A DNA stretch of 43,643 bases. Origin: Mycobacteriaceae bacterium (GTDB lineage Bacteria > Pseudomonadota > Gammaproteobacteria > Burkholderiales > Burkholderiaceae_D). The notes under the pieces are model-generated. The model was given only the letters and a program-made list of their open reading frames with translations. It made no database searches and was not told where the DNA came from. Shown here in pieces: positions 6,823 to 14,789 of the stretch. Every line of letters begins with the position of its first letter. The stretch's first letter is position 1. A program made the translations under genes and the position numbers. The stretch covers positions 1 to 43,643 of the forward strand of contig CAJCHO010000122.1 in the NCBI GenBank assembly GCA_903970145.1, read 5' to 3'.

Positions 6823-9800
6823 TCAGTCGCGAACCAGCCGGATGGGCACAACCGGCCGTCTTGCCGGCGTACGGCGCAGCACGCGCGCGATCACCGGACT
6901 GTCCGGCAAGCTTAACCCGAGCGCCGTCAGTCCGCTTGCCTCGCGCGCCTTGACGGCTACGAGCTTGGCCATCTTGACGTGGCCAAAGCCGCGCAGCTGG
7001 GAGTTCAGTCCGGCCCATTCGATCGCCTGGGCGAGCCCTTCGGGGCGCAGGTCGGCAGCGATAGCGCGCATGCGCATTTCGTAGTCGTTGGCCAGCGCGC
7101 GCTCGACGCGGCGCTCAAGACCCAATCCAAAGGGATCGATGAGGGTGCCACGCACTACCCGCGCTGCCGCCAGTACCCGCAGTACCGGCCAGAGCCAGGG
7201 ACCGAGCGTCATTTTACGGGGCAGGCCACGTCCATCCGGACGCGCCAATAGCGGGGGCGCCATGTGAAACTGGATGCGATAGTCGCGGCCCGGTGCCCCC
7301 TCGAACTCCCTGGCGAGTGCGGTGCGAAAGCGCCCGTCGGTATACAGGCGTGCTACCTCGTATTCGTCCTTGTAGGCTAAAAGCCGCGCAAACTGGATCG
7401 CGACTGCCCGCGTAAGTGGACCTGGTGCGCTGCTGATCCGGGTCTCGGCGGCGGCGACCCGCTCGACGAGATCGCGATAGCGTCGCGCAAGCGCCGCACC
7501 CTGATACTGGATCAGTATGGTGCTGCGCGCGGCAATCAGCTCGTCGAGCGCGGGTTCGGAGACGCGCTCGCCTTTGCTCTCGCCGTGAACCAGATCGCCA
7601 ATACGCTGAGGATCAGCCGCAGCGAGCCGCCCGAGCGCCAGTGCCACGCAGTTGGCCTTGATCGCCACGCCGTTGAGCTCAATCGCCCGCAGGAGCGCCG
7701 CCAGCGACACCGGCACGAGGCCGCGCTGCCAGGCGTAACCGAGCAGCAGAACATTGGCGCCCATCACGTCACCAAGGAACTGCTGTGCGAGTGCGTGGGC
7801 GTTGCATTGTTCGACCCGCTCGGGGCCGGCGGCATGGCGCATCTTCTCGAGCAATGCAGCACCATGCAATTGCGCGTCGGCGTGGCGCACGAAACTGTCG
7901 TTGGCGACTTCGTGCTCGTTGACGACGATGCGGGTGCGTCCATGCCGCACCGTCTGCAGCGCGTCCTGGCTGGCGCCGACGACGAGATCGCAGGCCAGCA
8001 CGCAATCGGCCTGCTGGGTGTCGATGCGGACCTGGTTGAGTAGCTCAGGACTGCGTGCGAAACGAACGAAGGAAAGCACCGCGCCACCCTTCTGGGCAAA
8101 GCCCATGAAGTCGAGCACCGATGCGGCACGTCCTTCGAGGTGGGCTGCCATGCTGACCAGCGCGCCAATGGTGACGACACCGGTTCCGCCAACTCCCGTA
8201 ACGAGCAGGTCGTAGGGCGCATCGCCAAGAGCAGTAGGCGGTTCGGCGAGTGCCGCGACCGCAGACATCAGCGCTGCTTCGTCAAATTCGACACCGATTG
8301 CGCGGCGCGGGTTCGCGCCCCCTACCGACACGAAACTCGGACAAAAGCCGTTCACGCACGAGTAGTCCTTGTTGCATGAACTCTGGTTGATGCGCCGCTT
8401 GCGACCCATGTCGGTCTCGAGCGGTTCAACCGAGAGGCAATTCGAGGCGACACCACAGTCGCCGCAGCCCTCGCATACTTCGGCATTGATGAACAGGCGC
8501 CGGGCCGGCTCGACGATCTGGCCCTTTTTGCGCTTGCGGCGCAGTTCGGCTGCGCATGCCTGGTCATAAATCAGCACAGTCACGCCCCGGGTTTGGCGCA
8601 AGAGGAGCTGGACTTCTTCCAGTTCCGACCGGTCATGGAACGAAGTCCCTGCGGGAAATTGCGTACCCGCGTCGCGGTATTTGCCAATGTCATCACTGAC
8701 GATAGCGAGGCGCTTGACCCCTTCCGCCTCGACCTGGCGAGCAATCTGGGCCACCGAAATCGAGCCGTCGACCGGCTGCCCGCCGGTCATTGCCACCGCA
8801 TCGTTGTAGAGAATCTTGTAGGTCAGATTCGCACCGGCCGCGACCGCCTGGCGCACGGCAAGGCTGCCCGAATGAAAATAGGTTCCATCGCCCAGATTCT
8901 GGAAGATGTGCGGGGTAGCGGTGAATTTGGACTGGGCGGCCCAGTCGACGCCCTCCCCGCCCATCTGGATCAGGCCGACCGTGTCGCGCTCCATCCACGA
9001 GGCCATGAAGTGGCAGCCGATGCCGGCATGCGCGATCGATCCTTCCGGTACGCGCGTCGAGGTGTTGTGCGGGCAACCCGAGCAGAAATAGGGGCTGCGT
9101 CGGACTCCGTCGGCCGCGTTGGAGAGCACCGGTGCGGCGACAAAGTCGACCACCAGCGCACGCCGGTCCAGATCCGGTCGGTGGCGTGCCAGCCATTGCG
9201 CGAAGGCCGGCATGACCCGCGAAGGACGCAACTCGCCGACTGCCTGAAACAGGGGATGGCCAGCCAGATCGCGCTTGCCCTCGATGCGCGGACGCTGTCC
9301 GTCGGCCTGGTTGTAGAGCAGGTTTTTTACCTGCTGCTCGACGAACTCGCCTTTTTCCTCGATGACGAGAATCTCGCGCAGACCGCGCGCGAACTCGATG
9401 ATGCGCGAGGGTTCCAGTGGGAAGCTCAATCCGACCTTGTAGATTCGCACACCTGCCTTATCCAGATCGCGGATCGTAAGACCGAGTCGGCGCAGCGCTT
9501 CCAGGAGGTCAAGGTGGGCCTTGCCACAGGTAATGATGCCAAGATCACCCTCGACGGCGCTGGTAATCAGGCGGTCAATGCTGGCGTTCTTGGCGAAGGC
9601 CCGCACCGCATCGAGTTTGGCATGCTGGCGCATCTCGATGGCGACACTCGGCAGGTCCGGCCAGCGATTGTGCAGGCCACCGGCCGGTGCCACAAATTCG
9701 CCGACTGGCCAGCGCGTGACAAGGCGATCGAGATCGACCGTTGCGGCCGACTCGACAGTCTCGGAGATGGCTTTGAGGCCAATCCACGCCCCGGAAAAGC

Positions 9801-10407
9801 GCGATAGCGCAAATCCATAGAGACCGAACTCGATCAACTCGGCAAGGCTCGCGGGATTGAGTATCGGCATGTGCCAGGCCGCCAGCACGAAGTCGCTCTG
9901 GTGCGGCATCGACGAAGAGACGCAACCGTGATCGTCGCCAAGGACGGCCACGACGCCGCCGTGCGGCGACGACCCATAGGCGTTGCCATGGCGCAGGGCG
10001 TCGCCGGCGCGATCCACGCCCGGGCCCTTGCCGTACCACATGCCAAATACCCCATCGACGCTGCGTTCGGGATCGGCTTCTACGCGCTGCGTACCCAGCA
10101 CGGCGGTTGCCGCCAGTTCCTCGTTGATCGCCGGCAGAAAATGGATTGCGTGCGCGTCCAGCAGTGACTTGGCGCGCCAGAGCTGCTGATCGACTGCGCC
10201 CAGCGGTGAGCCGCGATAGCCCGATACGAAGCCCGCGCTGTTGAGGCCGACGCTTTCATCAAGCGCGCGCTGCATCAAGAGGGTTCTAACCAGAGCCTGG
10301 GTTCCGGTCATGAACACGCGTCCCGAGCTTCGCGTGTAGCGATGCTCGAGGCGATATTCGAGATCCAGTGCGCTCGCCGCGCGAAGGTCTTTGATGTCGC
10401 TTGTCAT
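6823..10407 (-). CDS. Indolepyruvate:ferredoxin oxidoreductase, fused single-chain type
   Basis: This 1194-residue protein oxidatively decarboxylates indolepyruvate and other aryl pyruvates (from Trp, Phe, Tyr transamination) to aryl-acetyl-CoA, passing electrons to ferredoxin. Domain order: pyrimidine-binding alpha domain (about 30-430), TPP-binding domain with GCPHNTS at 444 and the GDGTY to NDAVAMTGG stretch at 507-543, a cysteine-rich iron-sulfur segment (Cys645, 648, 651, 657, then 678, 684, 689), a gamma-type domain with GVGGTGVVTIG at 738-748, and a long C-terminal extension typical of the fused family. The fused form replaces separate IorA and IorB subunits. It is divergent from an Lrp/AsnC gene, the usual arrangement for an amino-acid-responsive catabolic enzyme. 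Confidence 0.9.
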   Translation of the reverse strand: MTSDIKDLRAASALDLEYRLEHRYTRSSGRVFMTGTQALVRTLLMQRALDESVGLNSAGFVSGYRGSPLGAVDQQLWRAKSLLDAHAIHFLPAINEELAATAVLGTQRVEADPERSVDGVFGMWYGKGPGVDRAGDALRHGNAYGSSPHGGVVAVLGDDHGCVSSSMPHQSDFVLAAWHMPILNPASLAELIEFGLYGFALSRFSGAWIGLKAISETVESAATVDLDRLVTRWPVGEFVAPAGGLHNRWPDLPSVAIEMRQHAKLDAVRAFAKNASIDRLITSAVEGDLGIITCGKAHLDLLEALRRLGLTIRDLDKAGVRIYKVGLSFPLEPSRIIEFARGLREILVIEEKGEFVEQQVKNLLYNQADGQRPRIEGKRDLAGHPLFQAVGELRPSRVMPAFAQWLARHRPDLDRRALVVDFVAAPVLSNAADGVRRSPYFCSGCPHNTSTRVPEGSIAHAGIGCHFMASWMERDTVGLIQMGGEGVDWAAQSKFTATPHIFQNLGDGTYFHSGSLAVRQAVAAGANLTYKILYNDAVAMTGGQPVDGSISVAQIARQVEAEGVKRLAIVSDDIGKYRDAGTQFPAGTSFHDRSELEEVQLLLRQTRGVTVLIYDQACAAELRRKRKKGQIVEPARRLFINAEVCEGCGDCGVASNCLSVEPLETDMGRKRRINQSSCNKDYSCVNGFCPSFVSVGGANPRRAIGVEFDEAALMSAVAALAEPPTALGDAPYDLLVTGVGGTGVVTIGALVSMAAHLEGRAASVLDFMGFAQKGGAVLSFVRFARSPELLNQVRIDTQQADCVLACDLVVGASQDALQTVRHGRTRIVVNEHEVANDSFVRHADAQLHGAALLEKMRHAAGPERVEQCNAHALAQQFLGDVMGANVLLLGYAWQRGLVPVSLAALLRAIELNGVAIKANCVALALGRLAAADPQRIGDLVHGESKGERVSEPALDELIAARSTILIQYQGAALARRYRDLVERVAAAETRISSAPGPLTRAVAIQFARLLAYKDEYEVARLYTDGRFRTALAREFEGAPGRDYRIQFHMAPPLLARPDGRGLPRKMTLGPWLWPVLRVLAAARVVRGTLIDPFGLGLERRVERALANDYEMRMRAIAADLRPEGLAQAIEWAGLNSQLRGFGHVKMAKLVAVKAREASGLTALGLSLPDSPVIARVLRRTPARRPVVPIRLVRD

Positions 10408-10513
10408 GGCAGTGGGAAGATCGTGGGAATGCTCCCAGTCTATTGCTCAAATTGGGGAAAGTGCTCCCTATTTTCCCGATATATTGGGCGTTTGAGGTAT
10501 ATTCATACTGATA
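10408..10513. promoter_or_regulatory. Divergent IOR/lrp control region with repeated GGGA/TCCC half-sites
   Basis: This 106-bp region is more AT-rich than its surroundings and carries an inverted repeat TGGGA-N4-TCCCA (10424-10437). A related block follows (GGGA 10455-10458, TCCC 10465-10468), offset by 30-32 bp, about three helical turns. A quasi-palindrome CCCGATATATTGGG (10475-10488) comes next. Such phased sites suit the multi-dimer DNA wrapping of Lrp/AsnC proteins. I infer that the adjacent regulator binds here. Confidence 0.5.
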
Positions 10514-11008
10514 ATGGCCAATAAACGGAAATCCATACTGGATGAGGCTTCCCGGGCAATTCTCGCGGCCCTGCAGGGCAACGCGCGCCTGTCCGTGGCT
10601 GAACTGGCGGCCGAGGTGGGGCTCTCCAACACGCCCTGCTGGCGCCGCCAGAAGGATCTTGAAGAGACCGGGGTAATTCGGCGCTATGTGGCGCTGATCG
10701 ATCGCAGCGCGATCGGCCTGAACGTCTGCCTGTTCGCCCACGTCACGCTCGCGCGCCACGAAGAAGGAGTTGTGGCGCAGTTTGAGCGGGCGATTCGCGA
10801 ACTGCCCGAAGTGCTCGAGTGCTATGAGTTGACCGGCGGCGCCGACTATCTGATCAAGATCGTGGTCCCGGAGATCAGCGCCTATCATGAGTTCCTGCAC
10901 AACGTCCTGTTGCGCATGCCCGGGGTCGCGACCTTTAACACCAGCGTCGCCTTGCGCGAGGTGAAGTACGAAGTGGCGCTGCCGCTTGGCAATCTGGCGC
11001 AAGAGTGA
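10514..11008 (+). CDS. Lrp/AsnC family transcriptional regulator
   Basis: The protein has 164 residues. The N-terminal helix-turn-helix (about residues 10-60) contains the family hallmark LSNTPCWRRQKDLEETGVI. The C-terminal RAM/ligand-binding domain contains the conserved CYELTGGADYLIKI segment near residues 114-127, where amino acids usually bind at the dimer interface. It is divergent from the indolepyruvate oxidoreductase gene across 106 bp. I infer control of that gene in response to an amino acid (an aromatic one is plausible) and autoregulation. The ATG at 10514 gives the standard N-terminus for the family. Confidence 0.92.
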   Translation: MANKRKSILDEASRAILAALQGNARLSVAELAAEVGLSNTPCWRRQKDLEETGVIRRYVALIDRSAIGLNVCLFAHVTLARHEEGVVAQFERAIRELPEVLECYELTGGADYLIKIVVPEISAYHEFLHNVLLRMPGVATFNTSVALREVKYEVALPLGNLAQE

Positions 11009-11129
11009 GCCACATCGAAACCGCCGCCGGACGGTCACTGACATGGGCGAGCGCTGCGCGTTCGGAGTGCCGCCACGCATACACTAGAATATCGCTATGC
11101 ATGTTCCTCAACAGCGCCGGGCAGGTGTG

Positions 11130-11939
11130 ATGGTCCTTCGCATCCGGCGCGTCCTGGCAGTCAGCTGGCTTTGCATGCTGGCCGCCACAGCCCAGGCAAG
11201 CCCGCTGCCGTCGGTGTACCTGGAAGATCTCACCAGCCGCGAAGTGGCAAGTGCCGTTGCTGCCGGCATGACGACCGTGATCGTTCCGATTGGTGGCACC
11301 GAGCAGAGCGGGCCTGCGATCGTTCTTGGCAAGCACAACCGTCGCGCCCACATCCTCGCGGCGCGCATTGCCGAAAGGCTTGGTGACGCGCTGGTCGCGC
11401 CGGTGATCGCATACGTACCTGAGGGAAGCATCGAGCCACCCGCCGAGCACATGCGCTTTGCCGGGACCGTCAGCATTACTCCCAGCACCTTCGAGCAATT
11501 GCTCGAGTCGACGGCGCGCAGCCTGCGGGCGCATGGCTTTCGCGAGATCGTTTTCATCGGCGACCACGGAGGCTACCAGGAGAACCTGCGCCAGGTGGCG
11601 CGCCAGCTCAATGCCGCCTGGGCCGCGACGCCGGTGCGCGTGCTGGCCTGTAGCGAGTACTACAATGCGGCAGCTCACGAGTATCCGCGGTGGCTGGCGC
11701 AGCAGGGCTATAGCAACGCGCAGATCGGCAGCCACGCGGGCCTGGCCGATGCCGCGCTCAGTCTGGCCATCGACCCTTCCGCAGTGCGCGGCGACATCCT
11801 GCACCAGCAGGAGCCGGGTGTCGCAGAGGGCGTGCACGGCGACGCACGCGCGGCCACTGCCGCCCTGGGCGCGCCGGGCATCGAGTTGATCATTGATCGC
11901 AGCGTCGCGGCGATTCGCAAGGCGGCGCTTCGTCCTTAG
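11130..11939 (+). CDS. Creatininase family protein, exported, divergent metal site
   Basis: The protein has 269 residues from ATG 11130. An alternative ATG at 11097 adds 11 residues but lacks a ribosome-binding site and sits where a TAGAAT box (11085-11090) would place the transcript start. Residues 1-23 form a signal peptide (hydrophobic core, then AQAS). The fold markers of creatininase amidohydrolases are present: IVPIGGTEQSG, HMRFAGT, GDHGGY and SHAG. Several usual metal-binding positions differ: EQHG is EQSG, the following Asp is His (GKHN), and the HAGExET motif is HAGLADA. These features mark a secreted subfamily whose reaction is unknown, so creatinine hydrolysis should not be assumed. 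The beta-propeller gene follows 33 bp downstream. Confidence 0.8.
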   Translation: MVLRIRRVLAVSWLCMLAATAQASPLPSVYLEDLTSREVASAVAAGMTTVIVPIGGTEQSGPAIVLGKHNRRAHILAARIAERLGDALVAPVIAYVPEGSIEPPAEHMRFAGTVSITPSTFEQLLESTARSLRAHGFREIVFIGDHGGYQENLRQVARQLNAAWAATPVRVLACSEYYNAAAHEYPRWLAQQGYSNAQIGSHAGLADAALSLAIDPSAVRGDILHQQEPGVAEGVHGDARAATAALGAPGIELIIDRSVAAIRKAALRP

Positions 11940-11972
11940 GATTAGACCGTGGCAGACCGATTCGGAGATTTC

Positions 11973-13238
11973 GTGAGTGCAACTGAATACAAGCGGCGCA
12001 CCCTGGCGCGACTGGCGCTGACCATCCCCGCTCTCTTCGCGCCGCTGCAAATCGGCGCCCAGGGTCCGGCGAGCGAGGCGATTGAGGTAGTGCCCGGTAT
12101 GCCGCCCGTCGTCGATCCGCACAATCTCTACAGCGAGACAGCCTCGGGGCACCTGAGTCCGAACGTTGCCGGTGCGCTCGAGCGGGTTTACGTACCGAAC
12201 CATAGCAGCAACGATGTATCCGTAATCGATCCGCAGACCATGAAGGTCGTCGATCATTACAAGGTCGGCCTTAATCCGCAGCACATCGTGCCCTCTTACG
12301 ATCTGCGCACACTGTGGGTGGCCAATAACGCGGAGCGTCGCGAATCGGGCAGCATGACGCCGATCGATCCCTGGACGGGCAAGCCCGGAGCCACGATCCC
12401 GGTCGATGATCCCTATAACGTTTACTTCACGCCGGATGGCGATTCAGCGATCGTGGTCGCCGAGGCCCATCATCGCCTCGATTTTCGTGATCCGCATACG
12501 CTCGCCCTGCGCGACTCGCTCGAGGTGCCCCAGTGCACGGGCATCAATCACGCGGATTTCTCGATCGATGGCCGCTATGCGATTTTCACCTGCGAGTTCG
12601 CAGGCAGTATTGCCAAGATTGATCTCGTGCATCGCAGCGTGGTGGGCTACCTCAGTCTGCGCAAGCCGCTTGGTCCTGAGGCCCTGCAGCAGGCCGACAA
12701 GGTCGCCACTACCCGCGATCCGGTGACAGGAGAAATTTGCAGTGCAAGAAAGGGCATGCCGCAGGACGTACGCATTTCTCCTGACGGCAAGGTGTTTTAT
12801 GTGGCCGACATGGAGGCCGATGGCGTGTTCGTGATCGATGGCGACGCGTTCAGGCGGGTCGGATACATCGCCACGGGCGTGGGCACTCATGGCCTGTATC
12901 CGAGTCGCGATGGCCGAAGCCTCTACGTCGCCAATCGCGGCTCACACAGTGTCCATGGCGCACCCCACGGACCGGGCAGCATCGCGGTGATTGACTTTGC
13001 CTCACGCGCGGTCGTGGCACGCTGGCCGATACCCGGTGGCGGCAGTCCGGATATGGGCAATGTCGATGCCGCGGGCAACTATCTGTGGCTCTCGGGACGC
13101 TACGACAATGTCGTTTATCGTATCGACACCCGCAGCGGCGAAGTCCGCTCGGTAGCGGTTGGTAGCGAGCCGCACGGCCTGACGGTCTGGCCGCAGCCGG
13201 GTCGCTACAGCCTCGGGCACACCGGCAACCTGCGCTAG
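11973..13238 (+). CDS. Exported YncE-like (YVTN) beta-propeller protein
   Basis: The protein has 421 residues from GTG 11973, chosen because GGAG lies at 11964-11967 and the N-terminus then begins directly with a signal peptide. Its n-region has KRRTLARLA before the hydrophobic core, so Tat export is possible but the motif is not canonical. An upstream in-frame GTG (11949) would add 8 residues. The mature part shows repeated beta-propeller blades of the YVTN type: [41 protein letters not shown] and [11 protein letters not shown]. Such proteins are periplasmic binding or scaffold proteins without a defined general activity. Cotranscription with the creatininase-like gene is likely. Its stop shares the CTAG at 13235-13238 with fumC. 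Confidence 0.82.
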   Translation: MSATEYKRRTLARLALTIPALFAPLQIGAQGPASEAIEVVPGMPPVVDPHNLYSETASGHLSPNVAGALERVYVPNHSSNDVSVIDPQTMKVVDHYKVGLNPQHIVPSYDLRTLWVANNAERRESGSMTPIDPWTGKPGATIPVDDPYNVYFTPDGDSAIVVAEAHHRLDFRDPHTLALRDSLEVPQCTGINHADFSIDGRYAIFTCEFAGSIAKIDLVHRSVVGYLSLRKPLGPEALQQADKVATTRDPVTGEICSARKGMPQDVRISPDGKVFYVADMEADGVFVIDGDAFRRVGYIATGVGTHGLYPSRDGRSLYVANRGSHSVHGAPHGPGSIAVIDFASRAVVARWPIPGGGSPDMGNVDAAGNYLWLSGRYDNVVYRIDTRSGEVRSVAVGSEPHGLTVWPQPGRYSLGHTGNLR

Positions 13239-14626
13239 GAATTCTTGCCGGTCATGTCTTCGGCGCGCACCCATGCGTCGAAGTCCGCGGCGTTCACGAA
13301 TCCTAGCGCCAGCGCCGCCTCGCGCAGGCTCGTGCCCTCATGGTGCGCCTTGTGGGCGATCTGGGCGGCGCGATCGTAACCGATGTGGGGTGAGAGAGCC
13401 GTGACCAGCATCAGGGAGCGCGCCACCAGCTCGGCAATGCGTTCGCGACGCGGCTCGATGCCGCGTACACAATGCGCCTCGAAGCTCTTCATGGCGTCAG
13501 TCAACAGGCGCGCGCTCTGCAGGAAACTGGACGCAAGCATCGGGCGAAAGACATTGAGCTCGAAGTTCCCGGAAGCCCCGCCGATGTTGATCGCCACGTC
13601 ATTGCCCAGCACCTGGGCGCACACCATGGTCATTGCTTCGCATTGGGTCGGATTCACCTTGCCAGGCATGATCGACGAGCCCGGTTCGTTCTCAGGCAGG
13701 GAAATCTCGCCGAGTCCGCTGCGCGGACCGCTGGCCATCCAGCGGATGTCATTGGCAATCTTCATCAGGCTCGCGGCCAGGCCCTTGAGCGCGCCGTGGG
13801 CGTTGACCAGTGCATCATTGGTGGCGAGCGCCTCGAACTTGTTGGGGGCGCTGAGATAGGGCAGTCCACAGGCGAGTGCGAGTTCGGCGGCAACCGCGGC
13901 GCCGAACTCGTCTGGCGCATTCAGGCCCGTCCCCACAGCGGTTGCGCCGATGGCCAGTTCGCACAGGTGCGGAAGGCTCGCCTCAATATGCGCCCTCGCG
14001 TGCAGCAGCTGGGCCGCGTATCCCGAGAACTCCTGACCGAGGGTGAGCGGCGTCGCATCCTGCAGGTGGGTGCGACCGATTTTCACGATGTCGGCAAAAG
14101 CCTGCGCCTTCCCCCCGAGTGTTGCCGCCAGTTGCTCAAGTGCCGCGCGGAGCCCTCGGGTGAGCGCCACCGTTGCGGCGACGTGCATGGCGGTCGGGAA
14201 CACGTCATTGGAGGACTGGCTGCAATTGACCTCATCGTTGGGGTGCACAAGGCGCTTCGCGCCGCGCGTGCCGCCCAGAAGCTCGCTGGCGCGATTGGCG
14301 AGCACTTCATTCATGTTCATGTTGGTTTGCGTGCCCGAGCCGGTCTGCCAGACCGACAGGGGGAATTCATCAGGGTGCGCGCCGGCGCAAACCTCGTCGG
14401 CCGCGGCGACGATGGCGGCGCTAACTGGCGCCGGGATGAGACCCAGACGGCCATTGACGAGCGCCGCGGCGCGTTTGACCCGGGCGAGCGCCGTAATCAG
14501 CTCACCGGGCATTTTTTCGGTGGAAATCGCAAAAAACTGCAGCGAGCGCTGGGTCTGCGCGCCCCACAGGTGGTCTGCTGGGACCTCGATCGGTCCAAAA
14601 CTGTCAGTCTCGGTGCGTGTTGCCAC
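13235..14626 (-). CDS. fumC: Fumarate hydratase class II
   Basis: The protein has 463 residues, the usual length for this iron-independent, oxygen-stable TCA-cycle enzyme that hydrates fumarate to malate. Family markers include [10 protein letters not shown], the NDVFPTAMH segment, [10 protein letters not shown] (catalytic His region), and the superfamily signature [11 protein letters not shown] with its catalytic Ser on the mobile loop. The start is GTG 14626: GGAG lies 6 nt upstream (plus-strand 14633-14636) and the protein then begins [15 protein letters not shown], as expected. The frame extends further upstream to 14662, but that segment contains a hairpin and is probably leader. It is divergent from icmF. 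Confidence 0.95.
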   Translation of the reverse strand: MATRTETDSFGPIEVPADHLWGAQTQRSLQFFAISTEKMPGELITALARVKRAAALVNGRLGLIPAPVSAAIVAAADEVCAGAHPDEFPLSVWQTGSGTQTNMNMNEVLANRASELLGGTRGAKRLVHPNDEVNCSQSSNDVFPTAMHVAATVALTRGLRAALEQLAATLGGKAQAFADIVKIGRTHLQDATPLTLGQEFSGYAAQLLHARAHIEASLPHLCELAIGATAVGTGLNAPDEFGAAVAAELALACGLPYLSAPNKFEALATNDALVNAHGALKGLAASLMKIANDIRWMASGPRSGLGEISLPENEPGSSIMPGKVNPTQCEAMTMVCAQVLGNDVAINIGGASGNFELNVFRPMLASSFLQSARLLTDAMKSFEAHCVRGIEPRRERIAELVARSLMLVTALSPHIGYDRAAQIAHKAHHEGTSLREAALALGFVNAADFDAWVRAEDMTGKNS

Positions 14627-14641
14627 GGTTTTCTCCGGCTG

Positions 14642-14660
14642 GCCCGCAAAGCTTGCGGGC
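14642..14660 (-). other. Hairpin in the fumC leader
   Basis: An 8-bp perfect stem (GCCCGCAA 14642-14649, complement 14653-14660) with a 3-nt loop lies just upstream of the fumC ribosome-binding site (14633-14636). It would be in the 5' untranslated mRNA if fumC starts at GTG 14626. A role in mRNA stability or translation is possible; nothing in the sequence proves it. Confidence 0.4.
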
Positions 14661-14701
14661 AAGACCCGAGCTTAAGTCATCACCTGCCGGCGTGGTAATT
14701 G

Positions 14702-14717
14702 ACGTTTACGTAAACGT
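14702..14717. promoter_or_regulatory. 16-bp ACGT palindrome between fumC and icmF
   Basis: ACGTTTACGTAAACGT is a perfect palindrome with ACGT cores spaced 6 bp apart, lying in an AT-rich pocket between the divergent fumC and icmF genes. From memory it resembles the ACGT-rich operators reconstructed for the MerR-family regulator LiuR of branched-chain amino acid degradation in proteobacteria. IcmF acts on isobutyryl-CoA, so this fits. No liuR gene is in the window. Confidence 0.6.
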
Positions 14718-14789
14718 AATATAGCCTGATGTTCCGCCGCGCATAATGGGCTCCTCGCGCGAGCCGTGCCACCACTGTCCGAGGGTGCC

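Noticed and set aside
5642-7084. 480-codon plus-strand frame opposite ggt
   Set aside because: The minus strand carries a complete gamma-glutamyltransferase with catalytic Thr; the plus frame shows no family features.
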